Shown here: piece by piece, positions 1 to 11,544 of the stretch | How positions within the stretch are numbered: the stretch's first letter is position 1 | Layout of the letters: each line of letters starts with the position of its first letter | DNA from: Tupaia tana | Lineage: Eukaryota > Chordata > Mammalia > Scandentia > Tupaiidae | Assembly (NCBI GenBank): GCA_026018925.1 | Contig: JAKSZU010000007.1 | Location: 101,436,860-101,500,859 of the forward strand | Reading direction: 5' to 3' | Length of the DNA stretch: 64,000 nucleotides | The notes under the pieces: generated by a model | What the model saw: the letters and a program-made list of their open reading frames with translations, nothing else | Databases searched by the model: none | What the model was told of the DNA's origin: nothing | Made by a program: the position numbers and the translations under genes

Positions 1-380
1 GAGTAAAGCAAATCAGGCTATGAAAGAGAGACATTGTATGTCTCCACTTAACATATATTGACTGTCCACACTCTATGGTAGAGATTGAAAGACTCAAGGA
101 CATAAAAGTATTAAAAATTGTAATGGACACTAGAGACAAAATGGAAAGAGAATGTGGGAGGGGAAGAACATAGGAAATTTGGGGGGAAAATGGAGAAGAA
201 AGACACTTGTGGGACATAGATAAGTCTTATTATCTGTTGATGAGGATGTGTATAGTGGTCTCAACTGGGCTGGACTGAGGTGTATATCATACTGGGTAAA
301 GTCTCTTCACAATCTAAATGATGTATAGCAATTTAATGTATGAATTATAATAATTAAAAATATATAAAAAAGAAAAAAGA
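1..380 (+). mobile_element. L1 3' end (3' UTR)
   Basis: The sequence from AAGCAAATCAGGCTATGAAAG onward parallels the 3' end of the L1 at 30716-31085 (same order of blocks: AGACATTG-ATGTC, ATTATCTGTTGA, an A-rich end). It is cut by the window edge and ends in an A-rich tail near 360-395. Confidence 0.85.
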
Positions 381-456
381 AAGAAAAAAATAAAAATTTG
401 GGATAAACACTTAAAGAGTACTGATTTTAGTGATCTGATGAGAGCAAATTGCATAT

Positions 457-737
457 GAACCAGCAGATGGCATAATGGTTACATTGCTGGACTCCCACGT
501 AGTTGACTGAGGTTCAGATCCTGGACCCGGGAGCTTAAAACTCATGCTGGGTGCATGTGAGTGTGTGTCCAAAATCCTGAGTGGAGAATGGAAGAGAAGG
601 GATTGTGGTGTGGTCATTCCCTCGGCGGGTGGGGGGGGGCGTGATTTCTTGCTTTCTGTCTTTACATCTCTCTCTGTCTCTCTGGCACGTGCATGTGTTC
701 TACAGCAAAAATCTCTCTAAATAAAAAAGAAAAAAAG
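457..737 (+). mobile_element. SINE-A, long form, full length
   Basis: tRNA-like head GAACCAGCAGATGGCATAATGG, B box GGTTCAGATCC, A-rich tail. Flanked by near-perfect target-site duplications AGAGCAAATTGCATAT (441-456) and AGAGCAAATTGTATGT (738-753). Confidence 0.92.
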
Positions 738-1022
738 AGAGCAAATTGTATGTAAAGCTCCAAACTATTAATAATCCAGGAAAGGTGCAGAAGGGTTGCT
801 GTTCAAGCTCTTTCCTTTAAAATGCTTTAAAATGCCTATTAGAATCCTTCACTTCCTTGCACTGTGGCTGCCCAGATCTGACATTGGAGTCAAACTAATT
901 TCACCTTGATGAAAAGTACACTCAGGTATACACATACACTCACAAATTTTTTACAGCATATGGAAAAAAGTATGTTTTATTTGATAGATTAACCAAACAA
1001 GTGACACAATTAATGATTTAAG

Positions 1023-1095
1023 TATTGGGTTATTGGAAAAGTCCTGACATATTTTCTATGCAAAAATGTGTAGTGACTTTTCTGATAACCCAATA
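1023..1095. mobile_element. Palindromic MITE, copy 1
   Basis: TATTGGGTTATTGGAAAAGTC on the left mirrors GACTTTTCTGATAACCCAATA on the right, around TTTTCTATGCAAAAATG. It is flanked by TA as in Tc1/mariner elements. See the finding on this family. Confidence 0.85.
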
Positions 1096-1337
1096 TATAG
1101 GGCCCAATGTAAGTGTAAATACTAAAGGGTACATCAAGGCAAAACAATTGGAAAGACCTCATTTGACTCCACTTTTCAGCAAACACTCTCCTCTGACTTT
1201 GTAAACCTCATCCAACCAGGACGATGTTTCTGTTTGTACACTGTGTAAATCAATTAGCCTGTTTTCAAATCTGTGCTTATTTTCTGCATAGTTTTCTGTG
1301 TGTCACCTTCACACTATACGTTTATCTTTTCTTTTCA

Positions 1338-1582
1338 TTATTATTTTTTTTTTTGCCATACGTGCATGCACTTGCCAGAGAGAGACAAAGAGACAGAAAA
1401 AAGAAACATGAGAAATTGCCCCGAAGTGGGAATGACCATGCTGCAAAGCCTTTCTTCTCCATTTTCCTCTTGGAATCTTGGGCACACGCACCAAGTGTGA
1501 TTTTCAAGCCTACAGGTGCTGGACGTGAACCATGGTTGGCCACAAGGGAATCCAGTGCCTTAAGCACCATGCCCCCCACTGG
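1338..1582 (-). mobile_element. SINE-A, long form, diverged
   Basis: Poly-T start, GCCATACGTGCATGCACTTG (tail-proximal block), CTTCTCCATTTTCCTCTTGG body and head complement ending CCATGCCCCCCACTGG. The ORFs across it are non-coding. Confidence 0.85.
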
Positions 1583-1624
1583 AAACTCAGGAGTGAGGAG
1601 TTCAGGAGCTTCCTGCTCTGTGGC

Positions 1625-1907
1625 CCCTTCCTTGGGCTTGCAGGTGGCCCCTCTGTGTGTCCTCACATAGTCTCTCCTCTGTAGCCTTGGTGTCTCTGTG
1701 TGTCCTGACTTCCTCTTTTTATGAGTACCCCAGTCTGATTGGATTCAAGCTCACCCTAATGGCCTCATTTTAACTTAATCACCTCTTTAAAAGCCCCATC
1801 TCCAAACACAGTTCCATTCTGGTACTCTATGTTTTAAAAGGTACTGAGGATTAGGACTTCGACATATGAACTTTGCAGGGACACAATTCAGCCTATAAAA
1901 TGCAGTA
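1625..1907 (-). mobile_element. ERVL-MaLR LTR, MLT1 type
   Basis: Reads as the complement of an MLT1 LTR: GTGTGTCCTCACATAG, CTAATGGCCTCATTTTAACTTAATCACCTC, CCCATCTCCAAACACAG and ACATATGAACTTTGCAGGGACACAATTCAGCC. It is diverged and 3'-truncated next to the preceding SINE. Confidence 0.8.
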
Positions 1908-2590
1908 AATCAATTTAATGAACTTATTGAGTTGCTTTAAGGAATTCCACACAATAAATATTTACTGTGTGACACACACACAATGGTATGTGTGTGTGTT
2001 GTATGTTACTCTATGCGTGTACGAGACAGAGAACGAGCGAGAGAGAGACGGCTCCTGCCCTTTTGTGGGAAAGACAGACATAACAACGATTTACTTCATC
2101 TAGACCTTCACAGCACCTTGTTTGTGTCTTTTTTATGATATAAAATCTGTTCAGTGTTTAGATTATACATATTTGAGGAGAGAACACTGTCTGACTCATT
2201 TGTTTTTCTTAGAACTGGCCTGGTACAGAGGCGGCTCTGGATAAATGTCCATTGGATTGAACAGAATCTAATATCATTTAAAGCAATATATGATGGGCAA
2301 CACGGCAGGTGCAAACAAAGCATAATGAAGCCAAGAGGAGGAAGAGAGTCATTCTACTCCAGTGGCTGAGGAGAGTGTCTCAGGAGACTTACCCTTAGCT
2401 AGAATTTCTAGATGTAATTAAGGACAGGAGAGAATGCATAATATGTATTTTATTACTTTGTATATATATAGCCTATTGGCTCTCTTTCTCTGGAGGACCC
2501 TGACTAGTATATATGTTCTCCTGAACCCTGGATCCACATGTCTAGTTTTCACTGGAGCTTGATCAAATATCTTATGTGCAGAATCAAAAC
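1908..2590. other. Unassigned non-coding sequence
   Basis: No gene or recognisable element. It contains a short CA/GT-rich stretch (about 1968-2000) and a GA-rich stretch near 2027-2055. Confidence 0.5.
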
Positions 2591-2639
2591 TTGTCTTCTT
2601 CCTACATCCAATCTTCTGTTCCAAACTTCATTTTAGGCC

Positions 2640-3150
2640 ATTGTCCTGTGCCCAGTGGTGCATGTCTGAAATCTCAAGAAGTCAAGTCATCAGCCCTCTT
2701 TCTCTTCACCCTCCTTATGAATGAATTTCCAATCTTATTACTTCCATTTCCACAACATTCCTTGCATGGATACTCTTACTGTTTCCACTATCATTTCACT
2801 AGGTCAGCCCTTGTATTCCTTATCTTACTTCACTGAATGTTTTACTGTTCATCTCACCACGAGCTTAGGCCTCTTTCTGATCCCTTTAACCTTCATGATT
2901 ACTTTCCAAAAAATTAAGTCCTGGTATTTTGCTCCTCCCCAACTTTGCAACGTCCAAAGAGTAGGAGTGAAGTGCCTTGTTTTGGTACTTAGGAGCATTC
3001 TCTGTATGCACTCAACACAACTTTCAGCTTTGCCTCACTCTATTGCTTTTTCCTTGGTCTCTACATTACTCCAACTATGTACTTTCTACTTCCTGGCTCA
3101 GACTACGTTCTTTATCTTCCAAGACATAGCCTTCATGCTTTTTGATGTCT
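2640..3150 (+). mobile_element. Probable old L2-like fragment
   Basis: A pyrimidine-rich stretch (CTTCACCCTCC, CTCACCACGAG, CTTCCTGGCTCAGACTACG) resembles the C-T-rich body of L2 LINEs, but it is strongly diverged. The 192-aa ORF here has no recognisable domain. Confidence 0.35.
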
Positions 3151-3248
3151 TTTTCATTACGTTTATTTATGTCTTTATTTCATGGGAGAGAGAAAACCAA
3201 GCACCTTTGACAGGGTGCCATAGCATAGTCCCCCTTCCTCCAACCTTA

Positions 3249-3487
3249 TTATTTTTTTTGGAGAGAGATTTTTGCTACAGAGTGCGTGCACTCGCTTGAG
3301 TGACAGTGAGACAGAAAGCAAGAAATTACCCCCACGGGGGATGGCTATGCTGCAATACCTTCCCCTCTCAGGATTTTGAGCGTGCACACACAACCCGCCA
3401 TGAGTGTTAAGCCACTGGGTCTGGGATTAGAACCAAAGTCAGCCATGTGGGAGTCCAGTAACATAACTATTATACCACCTGGTGGTC
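3249..3487 (-). mobile_element. SINE-A, long form
   Basis: Tail-proximal TTGCTACAGAGTGCGTGCACTC, CCCCACGGGGGATGGC and the head complement CTATTATACCACCTGGTGGTCCC. Confidence 0.88.
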
Positions 3488-3634
3488 CCTTCCTCCAGCC
3501 TTTAGAGCTGGGTAGTATGATGGGAGTGTGTGCACACCTAGCAAGTACAGGTTGGCCTGGAAACCAGACCCTGATCTTCCAATGGCTTTCAGCAGCTCAG
3601 TGTTGCATTGCCCCGTTGTGCAACCATGGCTAGG

Positions 3635-3710
3635 TATACAAACACATATGTATACGTATATGTGTGTGTGTGTGTGCATACATAAATATACATATATACA
3701 TATATATAAA
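3635..3710. repeat. TG/TA microsatellite
   Basis: Imperfect ACATATGTATACG, TGTGTGTGTG and ATACATATAT runs. Confidence 0.85.
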
Positions 3711-3969
3711 CTTTAGTGACCCTGACTGAGGGCAAAGATTTGAGGGGAAGGGCTGTGGGTCGAGAAGGACAGACAGGTAGAAGCCAGGGTCAGGGAACCT
3801 GGCATCTCTGCTGGAGAATGCCGTGGTCCTGAGCTCATTCTTTCACAGGAGAGGCACTAGGCAACAGGGCCACCCCCAAACTATATCATTTCAAAGTATT
3901 AATTTGTGGTTTAGTCAAAGTCAGTGTTTAAGGTTTAAAAGAGAATAAATTCATCTAATCTGTTTTCCT

Positions 3970-4156
3970 TTTTCTTTCTTTTTTTTATGAATTATTTATT
4001 TAACTTCATTTATTATTATTATGTTTTTAATTTGACAAGAAAGAGACAGAGAATGAGGGAAAGTGAGAGAGCAAGCTTCCAGGTCTGGGACTTGAACCAT
4101 GGGTCAGTCTTGTGGGAATCCATTGCCTTAACTGCCATCCCACCTGATGGCCCCTG
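3970..4156 (-). mobile_element. SINE-A, short form
   Basis: ATTTATTTAACTTCATTTATTATTATT tail complement, then a GAAAGAGACAGAG run, CCAGGTCTGGGACTTGAACC and CCCACCTGATGGCCCC. The CpG-rich middle of the long form is absent. Confidence 0.82.
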
Positions 4157-4785
4157 ATCTATTTTCAAAATAAAATAAAGTAGTCCTGCTGCATTCTGCT
4201 GCACCTGCATCTAGTAATCATTAATGAGAAAATAAATCACTTAGTTTCAAAAAGCTCCAGAAATCCTTGGGTAGAGTCTAAATTCAGATTTTATTATGAC
4301 AGATTCCTAAAGTAAAAATGCATGTAGAATCCTCTTGTAACTTTATTGGTGGCATTTGGCTTTATGTTATAATTATTGCTTTTATATTTATATATCTGGA
4401 GTTGAGGGAGCAGAATTATTTATATATGCCAAGTCACTGCGTATGTAAACCATTTTTACTAAGAAACTTAAGTCGGGTATTTTTACTTCTTCCTTGTGCA
4501 ACAACTATTATATTCTACAGCCAGAAATCTCCAATTATGAGGATAAGATGTTTATCATCAAGGCAGAAATCTATAAACAGAGGAAATATTACTTAATAGA
4601 ATTTTAATCAGACAAGCAAAGCTTGTTGCTATTATACTAGCATATGAAGGATTAGAAATAATCTTGTTTTTACCAAATCATAGAGTAGTCACCAAATACA
4701 ATTTGATCTGTATCCACATTAATGTATGCTCATTCTTGGGTAATGATTATCCTGCATTTGATGCTGCCTGCCTACCTTAGAAAGT
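4157..4785. other. Unassigned non-coding sequence
   Basis: AT-rich, no recognised element. The 92-aa ORF at 4318-4596 has no domain and no splice context that would support a gene. Confidence 0.5.
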
Positions 4786-4789
4786 CTAG

Positions 4790-4960
4790 TATGAGCCCCA
4801 AGTTTAATTCCAAGGAAACACTTAACCACCTTGCGTTATTGTTTACTGCTTTATAAAATGGAGATTATAATAATACTACTTTTCTCAGGGCATAGCTGTA
4901 AGATAAAATATATTTATGCATGAAAAGACAATGTAATGTTACACGGGAACATAAGTACTA
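4790..4960 (+). mobile_element. MIR fragment
   Basis: AACACTTAACCACCTTGCG, GCTTTATAAAATGGAGATTATAATAATA and the following block match the central part of a MIR (the 'tcatctgtaaaatggg' region). Diverged. Confidence 0.5.
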
Positions 4961-4964
4961 CAGT

Positions 4965-6055
4965 GTAGGATATGTGATATCGGAATTATTTCATGCTTTG
5001 AACCTGACCTAAAGGAGAGTACTTTCTATTTTCCTTTTTATTTTGTCTCTGTGATCCCTGTTTCCAGCCAGTGAAACAATTCCCTGATCTTTATCACGCT
5101 GGGTAAATCGCAGGGATTGGAAGGCGGGAGTGGTTGTGAAGGGCTCAGGGACTGCAGGGGCGCACCACCAGACGGTGCACAGGAAGAACAGAATTCAGAA
5201 AGTACAGTTGACGAGTTTGTGGTGGAACGTTGCCATGACTCCAGCTACTTAGACAGGTCTAATTGAATCTTTCCAATAGAATGGGGTTTCTCAATCTATT
5301 CTATAATTTTTTTTTTCCTGGAAGGAGTTTAGAAAATTGTTGCTCACTCGCTCTGTTTCAAAAATAAGATATTAGTACTTCATGTTCTAAAATACCTTCC
5401 ATAATAGGAGTATCTCCAGGTGGAGGAAGTTTTTAGCTGTGAATAGATGTATTCACTCCCAGTCAAGGATGTGGATTTCAGCTAAAATACACCTATATGT
5501 CCATTAAAAAGTATAATATCCTAGCTCCCTGACATGTAACTGTTAGCGTACTGCTTTCTATGCACTTAGGAAACAAAACTAAACAAAACACTTGTTCCAA
5601 TGTGCTTGAGGCAAATTTCCACTGAAAAATAAGTTTCTGAGTATAAATTTTAACATTATGTTTAAGTAGGATAAAACAAACCAAAAATTAGTACACGGTG
5701 ATGCTTCTAGGCACACAGAGAGCAGGGTACACGTTCCTAGACGGGAAGACCAGGTAGCATGGTTGGTTTTAGTACTGTGTCAGGACACTGAGTTCGTAAG
5801 TTTCAGCTCGGGTAGGTCAGGGGCTTCATCATATTCTAGGATTATACTTCTACAAGTGTTCGTTAGCTGGAGCCAGGTAAGAGGAAGAGGGTAGCCAAAT
5901 CCTTCCTCCTCCTCAAAACGTAGCACATTGAAGAGAGGTTGCAGGTACCACCTTTGTACATGACAAGGAGTTCTGCAGTGTGCGAATTATAGTATTTCCC
6001 AGTAGAAGTTCAAATTACCACTTGAGGCACTTGAAAGGCTCCTTACACATTTATT
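4965..6055. other. Unassigned non-coding sequence
   Basis: About 1.1 kb with no recognised repeat or exon on either strand. Confidence 0.5.
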
Positions 6056-6275
6056 CATTTAGGTTTTTGCGTGAGTGCTCCCTGGAGAGAGACAAAGACA
6101 GGCAGAGGGAAAGCGAGAGGGGAGGGCCCACCACAATCCTTTCTCTTCCATCCTCCTCTGGGATTTTGGGCATGTACACACATGCACCTGGTGTGATTGT
6201 CAGGCCACCGGGTCTGGACCATTTCAGCCATGTGGGAATCCAGCTCCTTAACCACCACACCACCTGCTGGTCCCT
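6056..6275 (-). mobile_element. SINE-A
   Basis: GTTTTTGCGTGAGTGCTCCC, ATCCTTTCTCTTCCATCCTCC, CACATGCACCTGGTGTGA and head complement CACACCACCTGCTGGTCCC. Confidence 0.87.
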
Positions 6276-6830
6276 AAAGGCTCTTTAATATCCTTCAACT
6301 TAGTACATATTGGACTCGAGGTGATTTTAACTTCTATTTAACCTGATTAATTTCTTTTATGTAGCCCAAATCATTTTCCATTATTCACCTAAGGTGCTGT
6401 AAATTAAGTAAGGTGAGGAACTTAATTAAACATGTAAATTGAATGAAAAGTGTGAACAGAAGTAACCTCCATGTAAATAAAATGAACTGAGAACAGCTGA
6501 GCATTCTCACTGGAGGACATGCAACATGAGGATGCAGGAAATGTTTGCCCAGTGGATGATCCATTTCCACATTGATCAACACTGTGCAAGTGACGCTTTT
6601 CTCCAGGGACAATGGCATCGGCCCTCTTTCTTCTGTCAGAACTGAACAAAGCATTCTTTCCTTTGGCACAGAGCAGTTGCCTCCCCAGAGCTCAGGCTGC
6701 TGTGTGGACAGAGGAAAAGAGTAAGTCTCGGGGAGCATGGAAGGCCTGCAGCTGGTGTTTTGCAAAGTCCGGTGACTAGAGAGACATTTCCTCCTCAGCT
6801 GAACCGCGACGGGGGCTGAGTACTCAGCTT
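6276..6830. other. Unassigned non-coding sequence
   Basis: No repeat recognised. A 204-aa minus-strand ORF (6385-6999) is open by chance as far as I can see: no domain, no similarity recognised, and its 5' part overlaps a MIR-like block. Confidence 0.45.
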
Positions 6831-6834
6831 GGAA

Positions 6835-6990
6835 TGCAACAGCTCTGAGTCTGGAGGATGGTCCACCTTTTCCCAGCTGTGTCACTGCAGAGCTGACGCA
6901 GTCCCAGCAAACCTCAGCTTCCCCAACTGCGGAAGGCGAGTAAAAATACCCCTCTGCACGGTTCTGTAAATAGAAGTCAGTAGATGCAAT
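6835..6990 (+). mobile_element. Probable MIR fragment
   Basis: CTCTGAGTCTGGAGGATGG, CAGCTGTGTCACTGCAGAG, CCTCAGCTTCCCCAACTGCGGAAGGCGAGTAAAAAT follow the order of a MIR core and its 'cctcagtttcctcatctg' block. Confidence 0.45.
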
Positions 6991-6999
6991 CTGTTTCAC

Positions 7000-7555
7000 A
7001 CAGTGATTGGCGGATGCGGAGCAGGCATTGTGAGTAAACAGTACTACAAGGGAATGGCAGATGTCAAACTTTCAGCACCTGAAAAAGTAGATACTGAAAA
7101 TAAGGTCCTGATACCCAAAACACCAGCATTCAAAATATTGTACATCAGGATGGCACAAAACAGGCAAATATCCGTTAAAGAAAAAGAAGATGCTTAAAAA
7201 AGAGACCAATTCAGGCCATAACAGAGACTGCTTGTAGCTGTATTCACTGGAGTGTTTCATCATGGGAAGGGCGTGCAGGTCCACTCAGACCCTCATCTTT
7301 GTTTACTGAATGCTCCTCATCAATGCCATGTATACTGTGTGTACATCTATATGTTTAATGCATTTGAATATGTAAGTAATAGTTCTGTACATATTTATAT
7401 GCCTCTTATTCACACTTAAGATTATGCATTCTTTGTCATCTCAGTGAAAGTTTTGGCTATGTCATAAATGCTGAAAATAAGCCCACTTTGGTTGTGATTG
7501 CATGGAAATAACTGAACCAGGAGGCCACGGCCCACCACTGCAGTACAAGCTCCTT
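7000..7555. other. Unassigned non-coding sequence
   Basis: No supported gene or repeat. Confidence 0.45.
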
Positions 7556-7558
7556 TGA

Positions 7559-7760
7559 AGGGCCGGGTGGTGACAACGGCGGAACTGCAGCTGCATTCCT
7601 GGAGGAAACGCTCTGGGTTCAAGCCCCATGACCTCTCCCGAGCATGCTGGGTACATTCATGCCTGTGACCTGGGTGGCTGAGTTCTGGGGGGTAGATTAT
7701 GACGTGAGGACCCTTTTGGAAATACCTTACTCTGTCTCTTTTTCATGAAAGAAATAAACT
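7559..7760 (+). mobile_element. SINE-B
   Basis: Starts GGGCCGGGTGGTGACAACGG, B box GGGTTCAAGCCCC, ends CTGTCTCTTTTTCATGAAAGAAATAAA. tRNA-derived layout, different body from SINE-A. Confidence 0.7.
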
Positions 7761-7875
7761 TGATTACTTTGTTAAGAATGAAAAAAGCCATGACAGCATG
7801 AGTAGCTCAAAGACAATCAAACAGGAGTGAGTTATGCCTGAATTTGGGTTCTGCACTTTCCATTTAAGAGGTGAT

Positions 7876-7878
<3 letters not shown>

Positions 7879-7922
<44 letters not shown>

Positions 7923-8015
7923 TTTTGCCATAGGGCACATGTACTGGGCTAGAGAGAAAGAGAAAGGGAAAGCAAGAAATCACTCCCCATGGGGAACAGC
8001 CATGCCGTAGTTTAC
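7879..8015 (-). mobile_element. SINE-A, 5'-truncated, with 42-nt poly(T)
   Basis: The very long T run (7879-7920) is the complement of an A tail. It is followed by TTTTGCCATAGGGCACATG and ATCACTCCCCATGGGGAACAGCC, then stops; the tRNA head is missing. Confidence 0.82.
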
Positions 8016-8104
8016 TCTTCATCTCTTTATGTAGAATTAAACATGGTTGGCACCTGATAAATACTTCTTTCACCCTTTCTTTTTTTTTTCCCTAAACTTT
8101 CTTT

Positions 8105-8300
8105 TTTTAAAAAAAAGTTTCTCTACTTCTTCTGGGGTGAGGTGCCTCCGACAGCATTCTCAGACCATGAGCCAGTCTTGCTCTTTACCAGCCTGGATCC
8201 CGGGCACACACACGCCTGCTGTGTCAGAGAGGTCCCGGCACGTGAACCCAGGACTGTTCCCGTGGGTCCAGTAACCGCTGAGCCACTGCCTGGCTCTCTT
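8105..8300 (-). mobile_element. SINE-B
   Basis: Complement of the family: GAGCCAGTCTTGCTC, GATCCCGGGCACACACACG, GAGGTCCCGGCACGTGAACCC, TGAGCCACTGCCTGGCTC. Confidence 0.7.
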
Positions 8301-8476
8301 TCTTTCTTTTGGAAGATGCCATGTTATCTAAAAGGAGATTTTTAGGGAAGGGTGAGGAGAAGGTCTGGCTATACTGCAACATTGTAAAACATTCGATAAA
8401 ATAATAGAACAAAAGGAGAGGTAGAATCATTTCAGTTAGAAAACAAAAGCAGAGAGATAATCAATGGAAATAATTT

Positions 8477-8733
8477 TTTTTTGGAGAGGTTTTTGCTATA
8501 GTGCATATGTACTCACCAGAAAGACAGAGAGAGACAGAGAGACAGAAAGCGAGAAATCACCCCCCAGGGGGGATGGCCACGCCGCAATCCCTTCTCCTCC
8601 ATTCTCCTCTCAGGATCCTGGGCACGTACACACATGCGCCTGGCGTGAGTTTAAGCCACCGGGTTTGGGACTCGAACCGCGGTGGGCTACATGGAAGTCC
8701 AGTGACATAGCCATTATGCCAACTGCTGGTCCC
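8477..8733 (-). mobile_element. SINE-A, long form, full length
   Basis: Perfect 15-bp target-site duplication CAATGGAAATAATTT at 8462-8476 and 8734-8748. Body and head are complete (TATGCCAACTGCTGGTCCC). Confidence 0.93.
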
Positions 8734-8734
8734 C

Positions 8735-9147
8735 AATGGAAATAATTTATGTTTACAAAAAAGTAAGTAATTTATGAAGATCTTTACACATATACATGCT
8801 TTACTAATATATTTCAGTTAAGGAAATATTTTTACTCTGATAAAAGCTTTCCACGTAAAACAAATATGAAGGTAATCAGAATATTTTAATAAAATATTGC
8901 CAACTTTTAATCTCAATTATATTTTGGAGAAAATTAAACATTTTCTTACATATTATAAACTGGACTCGGGCAGAACCTCTGTCTGAGGATTACAGGTTTT
9001 AACCTACATGTATAAAATATGCAAAATTGTATCACTGCATTTTCATAGTGTTTTATTAATCGTGCATTTGTTTGTAACTCTTACTATGTTTATTAAGTCT
9101 AGCTAGAACAGCCACTGTTCACCCAACTTGGTATTTTACCAACATTT
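8735..9147. other. Unassigned AT-rich sequence
   Basis: Nothing recognised. Confidence 0.5.
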
Positions 9148-9163
9148 CCCTTATGATATTCTT

Positions 9164-9431
9164 TTTTTTTTTTTTTTTGGAGAGGTTTTTTTGCTATAGG
9201 GCGCGTGCGCTCACCAGACAGACAGAGAGAGACAGAGAGATAGAAAGCAGGAAATCACCCCCCTAGGGGGGATGGCCACGCCGCAATCCCTTCTCCTCCA
9301 TTCTCCTCTCAGGATCTTGGGCACGCACGCACACGCGCCCGGCGTGAGTTTAAGCCACCGGGTCCGGGACTCGAACCGCGGTCAACTACATGGGAGTCCA
9401 GCGACAAAGCCATTACGCTAACTGCTGGTCC
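9164..9431 (-). mobile_element. SINE-A, long form, full length, young
   Basis: Perfect 16-bp duplication CCCTTATGATATTCTT at 9148-9163 and 9432-9447. CpGs are well kept. Confidence 0.94.
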
Positions 9432-9651
9432 CCCTTATGATATTCTTAATTTAATACAATAGAGTTTATTTCTTAGAAACTTGAGTTTAATTTACTTTTT
9501 ACTTAGTAGTTCACAAAAAGTTATTCCCCGCATCTCTTGCCTAATGACTAACAGCGTTATAGATTGTTTCATAAGTAGACACTCCCAGAAGAGGGTTTTC
9601 TGAGAACCCTGTTTTCTACTGGACCTTGGTCCTTCAAGAATTGCATGACAG

Positions 9652-9920
9652 GGGAACCAGCAGTTAGCGTAATGGCTATGTCGCTGGACTCCCACGTAGT
9701 TGACCGCGGTTCGCGTCCCGGACCCGGTGGCTTAAAACTCATGCTGGGCGCGTGTGCGTGCATGCCCAAGATCCTGAGAAGAAAATGGAGGAGAAGGGAT
9801 TGCGGCGTGACCATCCCCCCTGGGGGGTGATTTCTCGCTTTCTGTCTCTATGTCTCTCTCTCTCTGGCGAGCGCACGCGCCCTATAGTGAAAACCTCTCA
9901 AAAAAAAAAAAAAAAAAAAA
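9652..9920 (+). mobile_element. SINE-A, long form, full length, CATAGAG subfamily
   Basis: Head GGGAACCAGCAGTTAGCGTAA. Target duplication AGAATTGCATGACAG versus AGAATTGCCTGACAG. Carries the GGAACC head and the complement of CATAGAGAC, shared with five or six other copies. Confidence 0.94.
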
Positions 9921-9935
9921 AGAATTGCCTGACAG

Positions 9936-11223
9936 CTCATGCTCTACATTGACTCAGGTGAGCACCTTTTTTTGACATTCTGATTTATGACCTCTTGCCT
10001 ATTTTAAAGAATAATGACTCGGTGCGCTGCCTTACTACCTCCTTAGCAGGAGCCAACTCAGCTATAAGAAATTTTGGTACCGGAATTGAGTTGATTTGTT
10101 TGTTTGCTGCAGAATGTAAAACTTCTCCCGAGGTCAGCACAGCCATGGTGGTCGTTTTCACGGAAGGGTGATCCAGGCTTATTACTAAGGCACAGCATTG
10201 AGGTAAACTCTTTTAGGGCCAGGCAGCTGACAGGGCCAAGGCGACTAGAAAGAGCCGGGCCGTGTAAGATGAGCAGAACCCTGGGATCCGCGGCGATCTG
10301 GAGCCCACCTTCACAGGGAGCCCAGCAAATCCCTTCTGAAGCCTCCTGCTGCTCCCAGGTTCTTAGAGCTACTTTGTCTGGAAGGACGTGCTGCATTTGG
10401 ATAGGAGCGTGAAGGCGGCATGAGACTGGAGACCACTATGAGCAAAAGTAAAAGAAGAAAATTAGCCTGGGGATTGACTGGCCTTAGGAAGTAAGCCGGA
10501 CTCTAGGACTGCAGCACCTAGCAGGGGGTGACTTTACCAGCCCAGGATTTCTGGAAATGTCTGTAGAGGCTTTTGCTTATCACAACTGGAAGAGGTAGGA
10601 CTGGCATCTCAGGAACAGATACCAGAGGTGAGCTGAACATCCGGTAATGCACAGGTTATCACTCAACAAAGGGAATTATCCAGTCTCAACTGCTAGTCAT
10701 GCCCAGGCTGGGCACCTCTGCTCTGGATGAGTGTGAGTGATGGGGAGCCGGGAAAGGCCACGCTGACTGTCACATGCTGCAGTTCACTGCTAAAGCACTT
10801 CAGCATAGACGCTGTGGGTTAATGCAATCCACACTCTGTGGTTGATTAGTTAACCTTATACCTTGATCAGGGATTCGTACTCCAATTATGCTCAGTCAGT
10901 ACAGGAGGGCCATAGCCCAAAGGCCCAGGGAGTCAGAGAGCTTCACTAAAATTTATTTTAATTAACTTCAGTTGCTCTGTTAATTAATATAATGGATGTT
11001 CGATATTATTTTTCCATGTGTGAAATGAGGGTTGATCAGACATAGTTACATGGGATGGGACCCGAAACCAGGCATAGGAATCCAGTGAGGCCAACAGACC
11101 ACGTGCTTTGGAAAGGCACCCTAGGTGTAGGATGCTGACCCTGTCTGTGGCCACTAGTGTAGCAGAGATTGCGGCCAGGCTCTGAACAGAAGATGGCTGA
11201 ATCTTGCCATGAGGACATTCCAT
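9936..11223. other. Unassigned non-coding sequence
   Basis: About 1.3 kb. Moderately GC-rich at 10100-10420, where overlapping ORFs of about 100 aa exist on both strands; neither resembles a known protein and no splice or promoter context supports them. Confidence 0.5.
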
Positions 11224-11480
11224 GGGCCAGCAGGTGGCGTGGAGGTTAAGGGGGCTGGATTCATAGTCAATTGCGTGGTTCGAGTCCCAGACCTGGTGGA
11301 CTGAAAATCATGCTGGGCACATGTGTGTGCATGCCCAGGATCCTGAGGGGAGTACGGAGGAGAAGAGATGGCAGTGTGGCCACCACTGAGGGGCACTTTC
11401 TCACTTTCTCTCTCTCCATCCCTCTTCAGCTAGCATATGTACCCTATAGCAAAACTAAAAATAAACAAACAATGAATAAA
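11224..11480 (+). mobile_element. SINE-A, long form
   Basis: GGGCCAGCAGGTGGCGTGG head, GGTTCGAGTCCC B box, GGCACATGTGTGTGCATGCCC, CCCTATAGCAAAAC and an A-rich tail. Confidence 0.9.
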
Positions 11481-11544
11481 GAAATGTGGAGAAAACGTTA
11501 TTAAAAAAGGCTATTGTGCAATCTGTTGTAGGTGAAATTTCCCT

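Noticed and set aside
1224-1670. 148-aa ORF across a SINE-A and an MLT1 LTR
   Set aside because: The peptide is a translation of the SINE body and LTR; many other ORFs with ...MRMEEKGLRRGHPPWGVIS...-like strings are the same SINE-A sequence in various frames and are not genes.
6385-6999. 204-aa minus-strand ORF
   Set aside because: No domain or homologue recognised, overlaps a MIR-like block, and has low-complexity hydrophobic C-terminus; no exon signals were convincing.
9652-9735. tRNA gene suggested by the A and B boxes
   Set aside because: The head is a SINE promoter region: no acceptor-stem pairing of a functional tRNA, always followed by the SINE body, and present in dozens of copies.
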